From Ehretia macrophylla (lineage: Eukaryota; Streptophyta; Magnoliopsida; Boraginales; Ehretiaceae), in contig CM075770.1 in assembly GCA_037974665.1 (NCBI GenBank), positions 19,235,501-19,299,500 on the forward strand: a stretch of DNA of 64,000 bases, given 5' to 3'. The notes under the pieces were generated by a model. That model worked only from the letters and a program-made list of their open reading frames with translations. It did no database searches and was not told the origin of the DNA. A program made the position numbers and the translations under genes. Positions 1-13,200 of this stretch are shown here, one piece after another. The stretch's first letter is position 1, and every line of letters starts with the position of its first letter.

Positions 1-1278
1 TGGACTACCTGCAGGAGGAAGGGGAAAAAACATGCATATGTAAATCAATTTCTTTCTGCTGGAGTCTGGACGTAGAATTTAAGGTGTTAGGCGTGTTACC
101 AAGCAGCGCGCAACCTGTCTCTATAAAGAGTCACAGCTCTTCAATGATGTGTGCTGAGTGAGGAAATAGCAAGATGTTTTTTTAATTCAAATCTGAAATT
201 TTGAAATCAGCCCTTAGTCTAGGCACGGTCTTGTCTTTACCCTAAAATGGTTGAACATCCTCATTTCCTGAAACGAAATTTGTGCAGGGACATTGTTTCA
301 AAAATATCAGCATCTCTTTTTGTATTTCCTTTATGTTGCAAACCTTGTTCTACGATATCGTTAGCTTTGTTGGACTCTACAGATTCCTCATCGTCTAATG
401 GCAAAGGGAAACGGTGAAATACATCTTTTCCTTTTTCACAACTCTTCACCTGCAGGGATGCTCCACCTCTTAGAGCAGTTGTTGTTCAGGCTCGCTGCCT
501 GTTTCCAAGAGGAATGTTCACATTTGTTTCTGCATTTCATGATAACAGAATTTCCTTCAACACTTGACAACGGTGAAAGACTCCACATCATTGTAAGCAA
601 GTCATATTCAAGATGCTGCCGGGCGCCGGCAGCTGACTCAAGTGCCCCCCTAACCTCAATGCACCTGTGTCTCAATGGCTATTGCCATTTTGATGCTATA
701 AAGTTTCTGCACTCAGTTGCAGACTGCCCTCGTTTAGCACACTGTTGGAAATCTCTCTTAGAAGCAGGCTACCCCACCTCTCTGTTTGGCTTCTTTTTCA
801 TGCCACTTTAGACTTCCATTTAAAGAACTTCAATTTCTTCTGTTAAAAGTTTAATTGAACATGCTAAATGTTCTATCCCTCTGTATGGTATTTGTTGAAA
901 TTGTGAGTTTCCTTCCTGCATGTTCTAATGCTCACCTTTCTAGCAGAATTTGGTTGAAATCTATGAAATTTGTTTCTTAGGAAAAGAGTATCATCCAGTC
1001 ATATATCAATTAGGTCATATCTGTATAACTGAAAGGATAACGCATCACTAAAAAATGATAAATATCTACCTCTGCCTCTATTATATCCTTGCGGCACCAC
1101 CCACACCAGCAGTTTTGATATCTAGCTGTTGGAAGAGGTGATCTAATATTGTATGAAGACCACTAAATGTAACATTCAGGAATTTTACTTGTATTATAAG
1201 AATCTTATTGATTTTTCATGTGCTTCCTTCTTGTTCTCTTTGTCCTGCTTATATCGACTAAGAACTCATCTTTGGCAG
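1..1278. other. Intron or upstream sequence of the MOS14 gene
   Basis: This stretch precedes the first recognisable MOS14 exon. No exon matching the N-terminal importin-beta or RanGTP-binding part of the family could be seen here, so the preceding exon probably lies left of the window. A coding-like stretch on the minus strand is listed separately. A splice acceptor ending in TTTGGCAG sits directly before position 1279. Confidence 0.5.
255..810 (-). pseudogene. Unidentified coding-like remnant antisense to MOS14
   Basis: Two minus-strand open stretches, about 436-675 and 261-449, overlap in different frames and together have protein-like composition. The second is rich in acidic and basic residues (PLPLDDEESVES, then KGNTKRDADIFE). 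They could be one coding exon broken by a frameshift, or exons separated at the CTGCAG near 450. I do not recognise the family. The plus-strand frame over 398-811 is the mirror image and has no better claim. It may be a fragment inserted in a MOS14 intron. Confidence 0.2.
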
Positions 1279-4200
1279 GTGGATGATTCTACCTTTGACA
1301 ATGAAGGGAGAACATTTGACCTTCCTGATAGCCTTGCACAATTTAGGATTAATTTATCAGAGCTTTTGGTTGATATCTGTCAGCTTTTAAGACCATCTTC
1401 ATATATTCAAAAGGTGATTGCAATAATAAGCTTTGTTTACAAATGTTAAATTTGTTTCAAAGTTGATTGCTTTTCTTTTATTTGTTTGTGTCAACACTGT
1501 GAGAGTAATCCATTTAGAATGATTCTTTGTGTAATTCTTCTATGAACTTAGCATGTCTATGTTGTTACTCTGGTGATACTTTCGCATATAAACGTTTCTA
1601 GAATTTGGGCTAACTGTGTTCTGATGTCAATGTTATCAAAGCTATGAAAAATTTGTAAGTCTATTTCTTGTTATCAACTTCTAGGAATCCATCCGTTTTC
1701 TGAATAATTCCATGATGCCATTGGCGTGGCCAGTATTTTAGTCTAGTTGGGGGCATTCTTCTACTGCAATCTCTTTTTCATGTTAATATGTGCCTCATGT
1801 CTACTTTCAGTAAATATACAACACTGTATATTCTGTCCTAGTCAAATATGCATTAATAATTAGTAATTGAACAAAAAGTTGAGCATGAGAAGTATGAAAA
1901 TAGAAAGCACCTAGAAGGATGGGGGAAAGATGACAAGGAGAGTGTATCTACCTAGCTTAAGAGTCTATTAAGATCTCTGTAATGACTTGTATAGCAAGAT
2001 TAATATGCTAGAATTAGTTGAGCATTAGACTGACAGCTGGACAGTTAGTTATCAAAACTAACTAACAGTCTGTCAGTCTCAAGAGGAAGTTGTGCTGTGA
2101 ATAGAACTAAGCTCATTCCTCTATAAATACATGTATCTGTACTTACAATCATTTTGAAGAAATAAAATCTTAGATTCATCTTATTCTCTCTCTCTAGTTA
2201 GGGTTTTCATTATGGTATCATAGAGCCAAGTTGATCCAGCAGCCATTGAAGCTCCATCAAAAAGCTTCAATTTTTCGAAAACAGACTTCAACTCAAGCTG
2301 TTTTCTTCCTTCTCTGTGGTGCGACACCATTGCAGAAGCAATCTTTAGCTTCGCAAGGACAGCAATCACACTTCTCACTTCTTAGAAACCCTAACTTTCA
2401 TCTTTTTGGTCTCCATTGGAGAACACCTCACATCTTCATTTTTGCTTCAATTTGAAGCTCAAATCTATCAATCGAAGCCTCAACCAAGCTTCAGCTTTCA
2501 TCATCTCCTAAGATTTTTTCAAAATTTCCAAATATTTCTTCAATTCTCCAATTTTAACCCTAATTTTCATTGTTGATGGCTTCTTCAAGCTCCTCCATGG
2601 ATGATCTTGATCTTCCTCCAAAGCTGAAGCTTCTCATTTAGCATTTTAATTCACTGGTTCATATAAAGCTTGACAACTACAATTACATTCTCTGAAAGAC
2701 ACAAATGCAAACTATTCGCTCACCATCTGTTTGATTATTTTACTGGCCAAAACACTTGTCCTCTGGAGCAGATCATAGATGTTCAAGGCAAATCAGTTCC
2801 TAATCCTGCATTTTCTTCCTGGATTGACATTGATCAACATCTCAAGTCATGTCTGTTTGCTTCTATAACACAAACAATGCTTCCTCAAGTCTATCACCTT
2901 CTTACAATTGCCTCAATTTGGGCTGCCTTAGAGCAAAGGTTTAATTCCTTGAGTAGATCTCACATTCAGCAGATGAAGTTGAAACTTCATCATCTTCAAA
3001 AAAGGCAATCAAACTATGCAAGCCTATCTAGACACTGCCAAACACATCAGCAGTAATCTAGCCTCAGTTGGAGAGCCTCTTCAAGATGAAGATCTTGCTC
3101 TCTATATCCTTCAAGGTCTTCCATCTGAATATGAGTCTATCAAGGCTAATATTAGATGCAGGGATTCTCCTATTTCTATTCCTGCTCTTTTTTGTCTCCT
3201 TCTAACTGAGGAACTCCACCACAGCTTCTCTCAGAACCTCACCTTCACAGACTCCTCTCCTAATGCCTCACAGTCAGCTCTCTACACTAACAGAGGAGGT
3301 TCCAGAGGTTCCTATTCAAGAGGCAGAGGTAGAAACAATCAAAATAGGGGTGGTAGAAATCAGAAAAGTCAAGGTAGAGGTCCTACAAACTCTCAAGGTT
3401 CTTCTTAGTCTTCTCCTTCTGGTTTCACTCCAGTTTACAGCCAGATTGTGGCAAAAAGAACCATTCAGCATTAGAATGTTGGCATCGACTGGACACAACA
3501 AATTATTATGCTGTTCAGACTGACAAGCAGGCCTATTCTGCTCAAACCAACACTTCAGATCCCTCTACCTATCCCTGGTTATTGGACTCTGGAGCTAACA
3601 CGCATGTGACTCATGATCCAACTCAGCATCACAATCCTCAGTCCTACTCTGGAGCAGACACTGTCTCAGTGGGTAATGGACAATCTCTTTCTATTAACAA
3701 CATTGGGTCTGGTAAAATTCATACTTCTTCTACTACTCTGCATCTTTATAATATTCTCTATGTTCCTCATATATCATCTAATCTGCTGTCTATATCCAAA
3801 CTTACAAAAGATAATAATTGCTTGTGAACCATAGTAGAGAAATTAACAAAGACTAAATAGACTTCACTAACTATGCTTGGCTTTATCCTCTTAAGCAAAA
3901 ATCTGAAGTCTATTTAGTCTTTGTTAATTTCTCTACTATGGTTCACAAGCAATTTAGTACTCCCATTAAAATCCTGAGAACAGATAATGGGACAGAGTTT
4001 GTTAACCATAAAATGGCCTCCTATTTGTTGTCTCTAGGTATAGTGCACCAAACTACATGCCCTCATACCCTAGAACAAAATGGGAAATCAGAAAGAAAGC
4101 ATAGACATTTTGGTAGAAACAACCATTACTCTTCTACAAGAAGCTCATTTACCTACCAAGTTTTGGTTAGAAGCAGTAGCTACTGCTAATTACCTAATTA

Positions 4201-7200
4201 ATAGGCTTCCCACTCCTACTCTCAACAATCAGACACCTTATGAATGTCTTTTTTCTACTCTTCTTGACTACACTCTTCTAAAAGTGTTTGGATGCCTATG
4301 CTTTCTATGGCTTAGACCTTACACCAAACATAAGTTAGAGGCCAGATCCCAACCATGTATGTTCTTAGGCTATTGTCCTTACACAAAGGGCTACAGATGC
4401 CTAGATCTATCCACCTATAGGTTATATGTGTCAAGACATGTTACTTTTCTGGAAACTGTTTTTCCTTATTCTCAATCTTCTATTCAACAGTCTCTACCTA
4501 CACAACTGCATACTCCTCTGTTCTCAGACCCTCATTCTCCTTATTCACCTTCTTTTCCAAACATTCAAAATTCCATACCTCCTTTTGTTGCCCAGCCATT
4601 GGCTTCCTCTTCACCTTCATCTGCTGCACCAAACATTGCAGACTTGCACTCTCCAAGCTTTTCTTCCTCCAGTTCATTTTCCACAGACCCTCAGTCTCTT
4701 TCCCAACCTTCCATTCCTTTTGAGTCATCTCAGACTAAATCTTTTTCTCCTCAGTCTACTCCATCTCCTCAGTCTCCTTCATCTCATCAGTCTACTCCCT
4801 TTACATTCTCTCAGTCTCAAACTACCTCTTCTCAAGATACTCATTCTGCTCCTTCTTCAACTGATCCTTCCTTTCCTCGATCTGAATCATCACCTGCCTC
4901 TAATTCCCATCATATTCATCCTATGCTTACCATGTCTTAGACTGGCTGCCTGCCTCCACCCTTATATAATCTCCACTCTCTCATCACTACTCCTCCCTCT
5001 AGTTAACCTCTTACATACAAAGAGGCTGCCAAATATTCCGCCTGGGTCCAAGCTATGGCTGAAGAATACCAGGCTCTTCAACAACAGAAAACCTGGATTC
5101 TTGTTCCTCTTCCTCCTAATAGAAATCCTATAGGCTGCAAATGGGTTTATAGGATTAAGAGGCGGTTCAGTGGCTAGGTACAAAGCTAGATTAGTAGCCA
5201 AAGGCTATACTCAAGAACATGGCCTAGACAACAATGAAACTTTTAGTCCAGTTGTTAAACAATAAACTATCAGAATTATTCTCACTCTAGCAGTGACTCA
5301 CAAGTGGCCTCCAAGACAATTAGATGTCTCCAATGCCTTTTTACATGGCACTCTTAATGAGGAAGTCTACATTACTCAACCTCAAGGCTATGTTGATCCC
5401 ATCTATCCTACTCATGTTTGTAAGTTGGTCAAATCTCTCTATGGGCTAAAACAAGCTCCTAGAGCTTGGTATCAACTGCTCTATTCTTTTCTTCTCACTC
5501 AAGGTTTCAAATGCAACCAAGCAAACACTTCTTTGTTTGTCAAACACTCAGACAAAACTATTCTTCTTGTCCTAGTCTATGTAGATGATATTATAATTAC
5601 AGGCAGTTCATCCTCTCTTATTTCAGAACTTATCACTTCTATGAGTATTCAATTTTCAATGAAAGATCTAGGTCCTCTCACCTACTTTCTAGGGATTCAA
5701 GTTCAATCTACTCCTCAAGGTCTTCTATTGCATCAACACAAATATGCTACTGATCTTCTACAAAAGGCAGGATTATCTACCTGCAATCCTACTCCCACCC
5801 CTACTTTTTCTAAGTCCACAACTACACCTCAGTCACATCAACAACCATACTCCAATCCTACTCAGTTTAGAAGTTTAGTAGGGGCTCTTCAATATCTTAC
5901 TATAACTAGGCCAGATTTGCAATATGCTGTTAACTCTGTGTCAACATATGCACCATCCTATTGAGGGAGATTTCTGCTATCTTAAGAAGGCACTGAGGTA
6001 TTTCAAAGCTACTATTCACCAAGGGCTCCTATTCAAACCAGGTCTTCTCCATCTTACTGCTTTTTCAGACTCGGATTGGGCAAGTGATCCTATCAGCAGG
6101 AAGTCTACTACTGGTTTCTGCATTTATCTAGGTCATAATTTGGTTTCCTGGGGTTCAAAGAAACAAGCCACAGTGGCCAGATTTTCTACAGAGGCAGAAT
6201 ATCGGTCTATGGCTCATACTGCCACTGAAATCAAATGGTTATCCTACATTCTAGCAGATCTCAGACTGCCCATCTCTCCCCCACTATTGTACTGTGATAA
6301 CCAGTCAGCCATGGCCCTGGCAGCTAATCTAGTTTTTCATGCCAGGACCAAACACATTGAACTGGATTATCACTTCATAAAGGAACAAGTTCAAGCTCAA
6401 CAACTCACTCTCTCTCATATTTCTACAGCAGAACAAGTAGCAGATCTTTTTACCAAGGGGCTTTCTAAAGTTCAGTTCTCACATCTCAAGAACAAACTGC
6501 CACTAGCTGAAGCTACTCTCAGTTTGAGGGGGGATTATAAGGAGAGTGTATCTACCTAGCTTAAGAGTCTATTAAGATCTATGTAATGACTTGTATAACG
6601 AGATTAATATGCTAGAATTAGTTGAGCATTAGACTGACAGTTGGACAGTTAGTTATCAAAACTAACTAACAGTCTGTCAGTCTCAAGAGGAAGTTGTGCT
6701 GTGAATAGAACTAAGCTCATTCCTCTATAAATACATGTATCTGTACTTGCAATCATTTTGAAGAAATAAAATCTTAGATTCATCTTATTTTCTCTCTCTA
6801 GTTAGGGTTTTCATTAAAAGACTCATTCATACTTTTAGCTCCTAAGCCTTTTCATTCATGTTTCCCATGTTTTCGTAGATGCATATTTTACTGGTTAATT
6901 ATGGAGTTCAATTTATTGAAACCATGATAGTTTGATTGAACCACGAAAATTTTCTGTTGTATACTGTTAGAATATACACTTGTCCCATATCAGAAAATCA
7001 GAAACATATACACTTGTCCCACATCGGAAAATCAGAAATATATACACTTGTCCCACATTGGAAAAATCAAAAACTCTAAGATCACCTTATAAGATTCTGG
7101 GTTACTTTACTTGGCACCAATTGGTTTTAAGATGGAACCTCAGGATTTTTAACATAGTATCAGAGCTGGGCGCTTGGTCTAGTCATATTTATCCGCGTGC

Positions 7201-10200
7201 GACCTATCTCAAATTAAGTCCATTTGTGTTCAATCTTTCGCGAGTGTCATATTCCGCGCATCTTCAATCTGTCACGTGTGTTCCACGTGTGTTTAATCTT
7301 CCATGTGTAACCCATCTCAAAAATTCGGTCCACATGTATTCAATCTTCCAAGTGTGACCCATCTAAAAATTAGGTCCACGCGTGTTCAATCTTTCACGTG
7401 TGATTTCTCTCAAATCAAGTCAAACGTGAGGGGGAGTGTTAGAATATACACTTATCTCACATCGAAAAATCAGAAACTTTAAGACCACTTTATAAGATCG
7501 TGGTCTACTCCACTTGGGACCAATTGGTTTTAAGATGGAAACCCATAATTCTTAATATATGCAATAATGTTAAGTCTATCCCCATACTGAGATATAATAT
7601 ACTGATATAGTGTTCTTCCTTATAGATGGCGCCTCTTTGTCCCACTTCTTTTTGTTGTCTGCTGTTTCAAAAACATAAAGTTGTTTCCGAAATATAGAAC
7701 TGTTTTCCAAAGCTACTGGACAAAATTATTATGAACTTCTGGACACTGATAGTATCGGTTCCAATTGCACTTCATGTCGCAAAATGAGCGTAAACAGGAA
7801 AATTTTCCCTTACTTGGAGAAGCTGGGAAATAAGTCATTATGACTCAATTCTGTGGGATGTTTAAAGCTGAGATTAAGTGTCTTTATCATTTTGCTAATC
7901 ATGTTATGAGTTTGCAAGTAATAACCTGCTTATCTTTCTTAGTTATGAAATACTTTTTGTTATTTCTCAGTTAATCATTTGCTTCCAAAATAATATATCA
8001 GATCTTCTTTGGAGGTTGGGTTTCTACCAGCATACATATTCCTTTGAAGGAGGTTGAAACAAAACTGTTTGCACTTAATGTGGTGAGTGCCTTAATCGGT
8101 TCCATTAAATGGTACTTTCATTCACCCTACAATTTTCAAGAGATGTTACCTAACACTCTGCTTTATACAAGTAGGTTTCAATGTAGGGTCTTGTTTTCTC
8201 TTGGGTCCTGAACTTCTGCAGTGGATTCTTTTCTTTGGTTAAAGTTGTTAAATATTGCATGGTCTTGGCTCCTTATGTAGAGACCAAAAATAAGTTGTGT
8301 ACTTCTATTTTCCAGTCTGACATTCAAACTTTGGGATTGTAGGAATGGGTGGAAATTATGAGCATAGGCTGGGTTGAGATATGAAAATCTTTCTAACCAT
8401 CACCATACTTTTGCCTTTATAATAATTCTTTTACTCTATCATAGACGTTATTTTGTTTCTTAGGGACCATCTTGGCGAAGCAAACTTCCTTTTGCAAAGT
8501 GAAAGCCATTGTGTGACTAAAGTCCCGCCTTCTACTGCAAAATGGATGGTACCCTTCGCGAATGAGGGGTATTGGCCTTATGAAGCCAACAATTACCCTT
8601 TAAGTTAGTGTCGAATATGGGTGTAGCACTAGCCACCAAGTACATAACAGCCATATCAACCTGCGTGGAAAGTGCACCAAGAACCCCTTTAGGCTTAGGC
8701 TGCATTACTGGCATATATGGAAATGAAACAAAGAAATAAAAATAAACCCTTGCTAACCTAGCAGATGGGGCTCGATCCAAACATGGTATCAATCAAGATC
8801 ATGTATTTGAGTTCTCAGGCAGGAATGGGGTGGAGTGGTGGTGGTGAGTTGAGATTGTTGGCCTTATGAGGGAGAATCTATCGTCTTCTGATCTGGTGTT
8901 AGTATGGGTGTGCTCTAGATGCTTGAAGATTGACAGGTCCTATTGTTGCACCAAGTGTATGCACGTATAGATGTGGGGCTTTGCACTACTAACATTTGGA
9001 AAAAAAGGGAAATATGAAGTCTTGCTCACCAGCAGCTCAAGGTTGCCAGCTTATAGACACGGGGATTGATCCTAAATTTGGGGTCAAGATTTAAAAAATG
9101 AGAAACCTTTTTTTTTTCTTTTGATCTCTTGGATGTTGAATACTCACAAGTCTACTTGTCAAGTTAACACGGAGGTTGTTATTAATTAGTCTACGAATGA
9201 ACTGCCTAGCTATTGATGTTTGCCTGTCAAAAAACTTTGAGATCTTTAATGCACCTATAGCTATAAGAAGTATTCTCACTCTGTCGATGTATTTGATCTG
9301 TATGAGGCTGATATTTCAGGTTGCTGAAGTTGTTCTCAAGGAAGGCGAATACTTTGATATCTCTATCATCATGCACTTGGTTACAATTTTGTCCAGTAGG
9401 ACACCTGGTGAACTCAAAGGCTTCATGCGCATTGTACCTCATACATTCCTTATTAGCTTTCATTTCTTTCTAGTCTTTTTTTCTGTCTTCAAACAACCCA
9501 AGAAACAAATTTTCAAAGGAATTGTAATCAAACTGATAAAGGAGTGTAAAGAAGGAGAAAGAGACGAAAAAATGTACAAATGACAGAGAAAATAGGAGAA
9601 CATATTCTTCCCTTGATGTCCTGAAAGAAAATTAATCAAACAAAGGATTATAATAGTTGTGCTAAAAGAAAGAACAAGTATATTATGAACAAGCTTTTTT
9701 TCTGATTCTTCTCATTATTCTGTTTATGATTTCTTCTATCTTTGTATATTTATATCGTTTCAGGTTTACAAATCCCTTGCAGATGTTGTAGGTTCCTTCT
9801 CCAAGTGTTTATCTGCTCTTCAAGCTAATCCCAGACCATTACTGTAAGTGGCTTTCCTCTTCATTATTCTATGAAAGAATAGAGCAACATATAACTTATA
9901 CCTGCATGTTTAGGATAATGCCTATTTCACATCAAGGGGGGACAATAAAATGATTTGATATTTAATTACTCAGTTGAAGTGCAGACAAGTGCAATGCCTT
10001 TACTGCATTATTTTGTAAAACTGATAAATGTTCTTTCCATGTGTGTGGCAGTGCTACATACTTTGAGCATCTGGCTGATATGCTATTTTCAGACTCTTTC
10101 TTGCCACAGGAATATCTGAACCTCTTTCTTCAAATGCTTGTGCCTGTGCTTTGCGCAAGTTCTGTGAAGATGCAACCCCTATTATATGTGAATCTTCAAA

Positions 10201-13200
10201 CTTGGAAGTCTTAATCTGGATAGGAGAGGTTAGTCTTCCCATGTCCCATAAATTTAGGACACCTTTCCATAGCATCCCGGAAGTGTCTTTATACGTCAGT
10301 GTTTACTTATTTTCAAACTTGGAGTCTTCTTTATACAAATTCAAAAAGTCATACGTCCTTCAATCATTTGTGTGTTGCTTTACTCTGCTTTATGAAGCTT
10401 TTTGCATGCAATTCAATAATGCAGTTGAAAAACGTTCTTTCCATTTTTAACTTCCATTCCCTCTTTGTTATTATAGAAATTTTTGTTGAACCACCCTTAA
10501 GTTTGTAATAGTTTATCTTACTAAAGCCAATTTAAAGACAATTTTAATGTCATTATGTTATTTATTTTCTGTTTTCTTGTGCATGCCCTAACGACATTTG
10601 GTCTTAGGGATTGGAGGAAAAGCATTTACCTCTAGAGGATGAGGAAGAAATAGTGGGTGCAATCGCTGGAGTAGTTGGCTCTGTTCCTAACAAGGAAATG
10701 AAGAATAATTTCTTAGCTAGACTGCTTTCTCCTAGCTACAAAGCTATTGGGAAACTAGTGAGTTTTCTTAAGCTCTTTTGCTATGATGTTATGATGGTAA
10801 GCCTTCCCATCTGCACATCCATTTACATCTACAATGCTTGGAATGTTTCTAGGATTGTCTTAGTCACACGCAGTTTATTTTGATTAGTAGGCAGTTAACA
10901 AAGTGATCACGTGAAGAGCTTTCCAGAGACCACAAGTAAATCTCCACTATTGTAAGGGAAGCACTGTGGCACCTGTTGTTAGTTCCCTATAAGTTTTTAC
11001 TTTTGAACTTCACCCCTTCAGCTCATTTCCTAGATTGAACTAGTGTACGAAGATGTAACATTGATGCATTGTCAATGACTTGTTTTTTTGTTTGAATACC
11101 TCTCATTGGCATCCCATCCACGTATCCCCAATCATCTCTCTTGAGGACATGCTACCATCACTGGATGACAAATTGAAGCCTCTTTTGTTTCTCTGTCATT
11201 ACATTTGGAATTCACCTTATCTCTAGAAGTTATATATGTACCTTTTTCTCAGATTGATGAAGACCAACAGTTTTGTTTGAGGCATAATCCAGCTGCTTAT
11301 GCTCAAGTCATGAACTTTGCAATAAGAGGGCTATATAGGTTTGATCTTGCTGCCACAGGATTGGTTAATTTCTGGATTTTTATTTATTTATTTATTTATT
11401 TTTCCGTTAGCAACATATGGATTCTGAAATTATGCTTTCCATTTTCATTCTTATTCGATCTACAAATGCATGATGGACTTTCTACCGAGCACTTCGAAAT
11501 TTTCCCTTTGAGGGCTTTAAAGGACATCTAATCTTTTTTGCCTTTCTAGTTGGCTTTTCAGTGAGAGTTCCATCATCTCTTACTTTCCTATAAAACTAGC
11601 CTTCAAAGCTCTTAGTATCTCTGAAAAAACAGTCATCAATTCCTTTAATGAAAGGAATATATTTTTAATGTATTCATCAGCTACTAGACTAGACTATACA
11701 GAAAATGGGACTGCTCTGGAGTTCTAATGCCAGTGATCCTTTTGAAGTAGCAATATATTGTCCATCAAATCTGAATGCTGTATCCTTTATAATAACTTTG
11801 TATCATGTGGTTGGCTCCTATTTATGACTTTGAGGAAGCATTCTGCTGTTCAGAGATTGTTATTTCATTGTGATTTTTTGATGAATCTGTAGATAGTTTG
11901 GTTGCAGGATGACAATTGTTGTCAATCATCTTGCAACACATTCATCATCTACTCCAGCTTTAGATGATGCTATCGTTGCACTGCTGGGGGCATTCTGGCC
12001 GATGCTTGAGCAATTATTTAAGTCAGAGCACATTGAAAATGCAAGTTTAGCTGTAGCAGCTTGCAGGGCTCTTTCACAAGCAATTAAGTCATCAGGTATT
12101 GCTACTTTCAAATGTATATGATTAGCCGTCCAAGTTTGCTGCAGATAATTTTAACTCCAGGGAAACATTAATTTTGACCAATTTTATGCTTATCTTGACA
12201 TGGAGAATTGTGTGATCTAGTAATAAGGATAAACATGTAGCTTTTCTGATTATTTATAACCAAGAAATAGTTCGGCTTGATTGAAGAGGAGATTTTTGGG
12301 GTTCCGTTTAGCAGGCACCTGCTTCTGGATTACAAATGCAGTAAAATATTTGGGGTATGGAAGCTTCCAGACTGAGTACAAAATGCTCTTATAAGCATAT
12401 GCATCTCAGTAATATTATTTCCTTACCTAACCACATGAACCGTGCTTACTAGCAGCCAGCTTATAAGCATAAGCCCATACCATTTACTTAATCCTGGTGG
12501 ATATGTATTAAATTTGTTTAATTTAGCTTTATAAGCTCGGCTCTGTCCTAGACAAAAGTTTGTCATTACATGGGTCTGGTTGCATAAGGTGGAATGTGGC
12601 TCATGTAAACCCATGAAGAATATGTATATATCCTATTGCTCATTAAATCCAAGAAGTATTCTGTCGTTAGGTTCAGAGTTAATTGGGAATCAAAAGCTAT
12701 GGATAACTTTAGTAAAAGAAAAATTATTGCCACCTTTAATGTTGTTACAAGTTATCCAAAAATTGAAGGAAAAATCATGAAAATTGGTTCACAAGGCTGG
12801 ATGCTAGATCAGGCCTTTTTTTAATTTTAGAGTTAGATTAGCTGTAAAGCTTGTTTATTGCATAATAATTAAAGAGGTCAAACTAATCAACCTAGTCTGA
12901 GGTGGAGCTTCAAATTCCTTCAGCGTTGATTCATCAAAATCATCTTTCTTCCCTTCTGGCAACCGATCTGTTGTCTCACTTAGAGCTAGAAACCTTGGAA
13001 TTAACTTGCTTATTGTCTGTTGCCCAGCTGACAGAGAGAGAGCTGTTATCTTTGCAAATCTAAGGTGGGCAATAAAGAATACTTTGAATAAACAAATTAA
13101 GTGCAGAGGAACTGAAGTTTCTAATCGGATCCATTGGCGACATTAAAGCATATTAGGGGAAAACCAGGAATTAATATAAAATGGTCGCCCAGCTCATTCT

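Larger units (their letters stand above)
1926..6821 (+). mobile_element. Ty1/copia LTR retrotransposon in a MOS14 intron (defective)
   Basis: A full-length element in the same orientation as MOS14. The two LTRs are both 282 bp, at 1931-2212 and 6535-6816. The 5-bp sequence AAAGA flanks it at 1926-1930 and 6817-6821, consistent with a target duplication. A primer binding site follows the left LTR, and a purine tract (GAGGGGGGA) precedes the right one. The internal part carries gag, protease, integrase, RT with YVDD and RNase H in copia order. Stops, frameshifts and an internal deletion disable it. I count about eight differences between the LTRs (near 97% identity), so insertion was fairly recent. 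The UBN2-type gag and the knuckle followed by CWHR suggest the Ale/Retrofit lineage (inference). Confidence 0.93.

Noticed and set aside
398-811. 137-residue plus-strand open frame near the left edge
   Set aside because: It is the complement of a minus-strand coding-like stretch, has no recognisable domain, and lies in a presumed MOS14 intron.
2213-2227. tRNA-like sequence TGGTATCA...
   Set aside because: It is the primer binding site of the copia element, only 15 bases long and directly beside the LTR.
4426-5133. 235-residue Leu-rich open frame inside the first copia
   Set aside because: It is a shifted frame of the Ser/Pro/Thr-rich copia linker; the Leu bias is a by-product of CTT/CTC-rich DNA.
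6973-7074. Three regularly spaced 34-bp repeats that could suggest a CRISPR-like array
   Set aside because: The units are contiguous, without unique spacers, and lie within a TRIM LTR in a plant genome.
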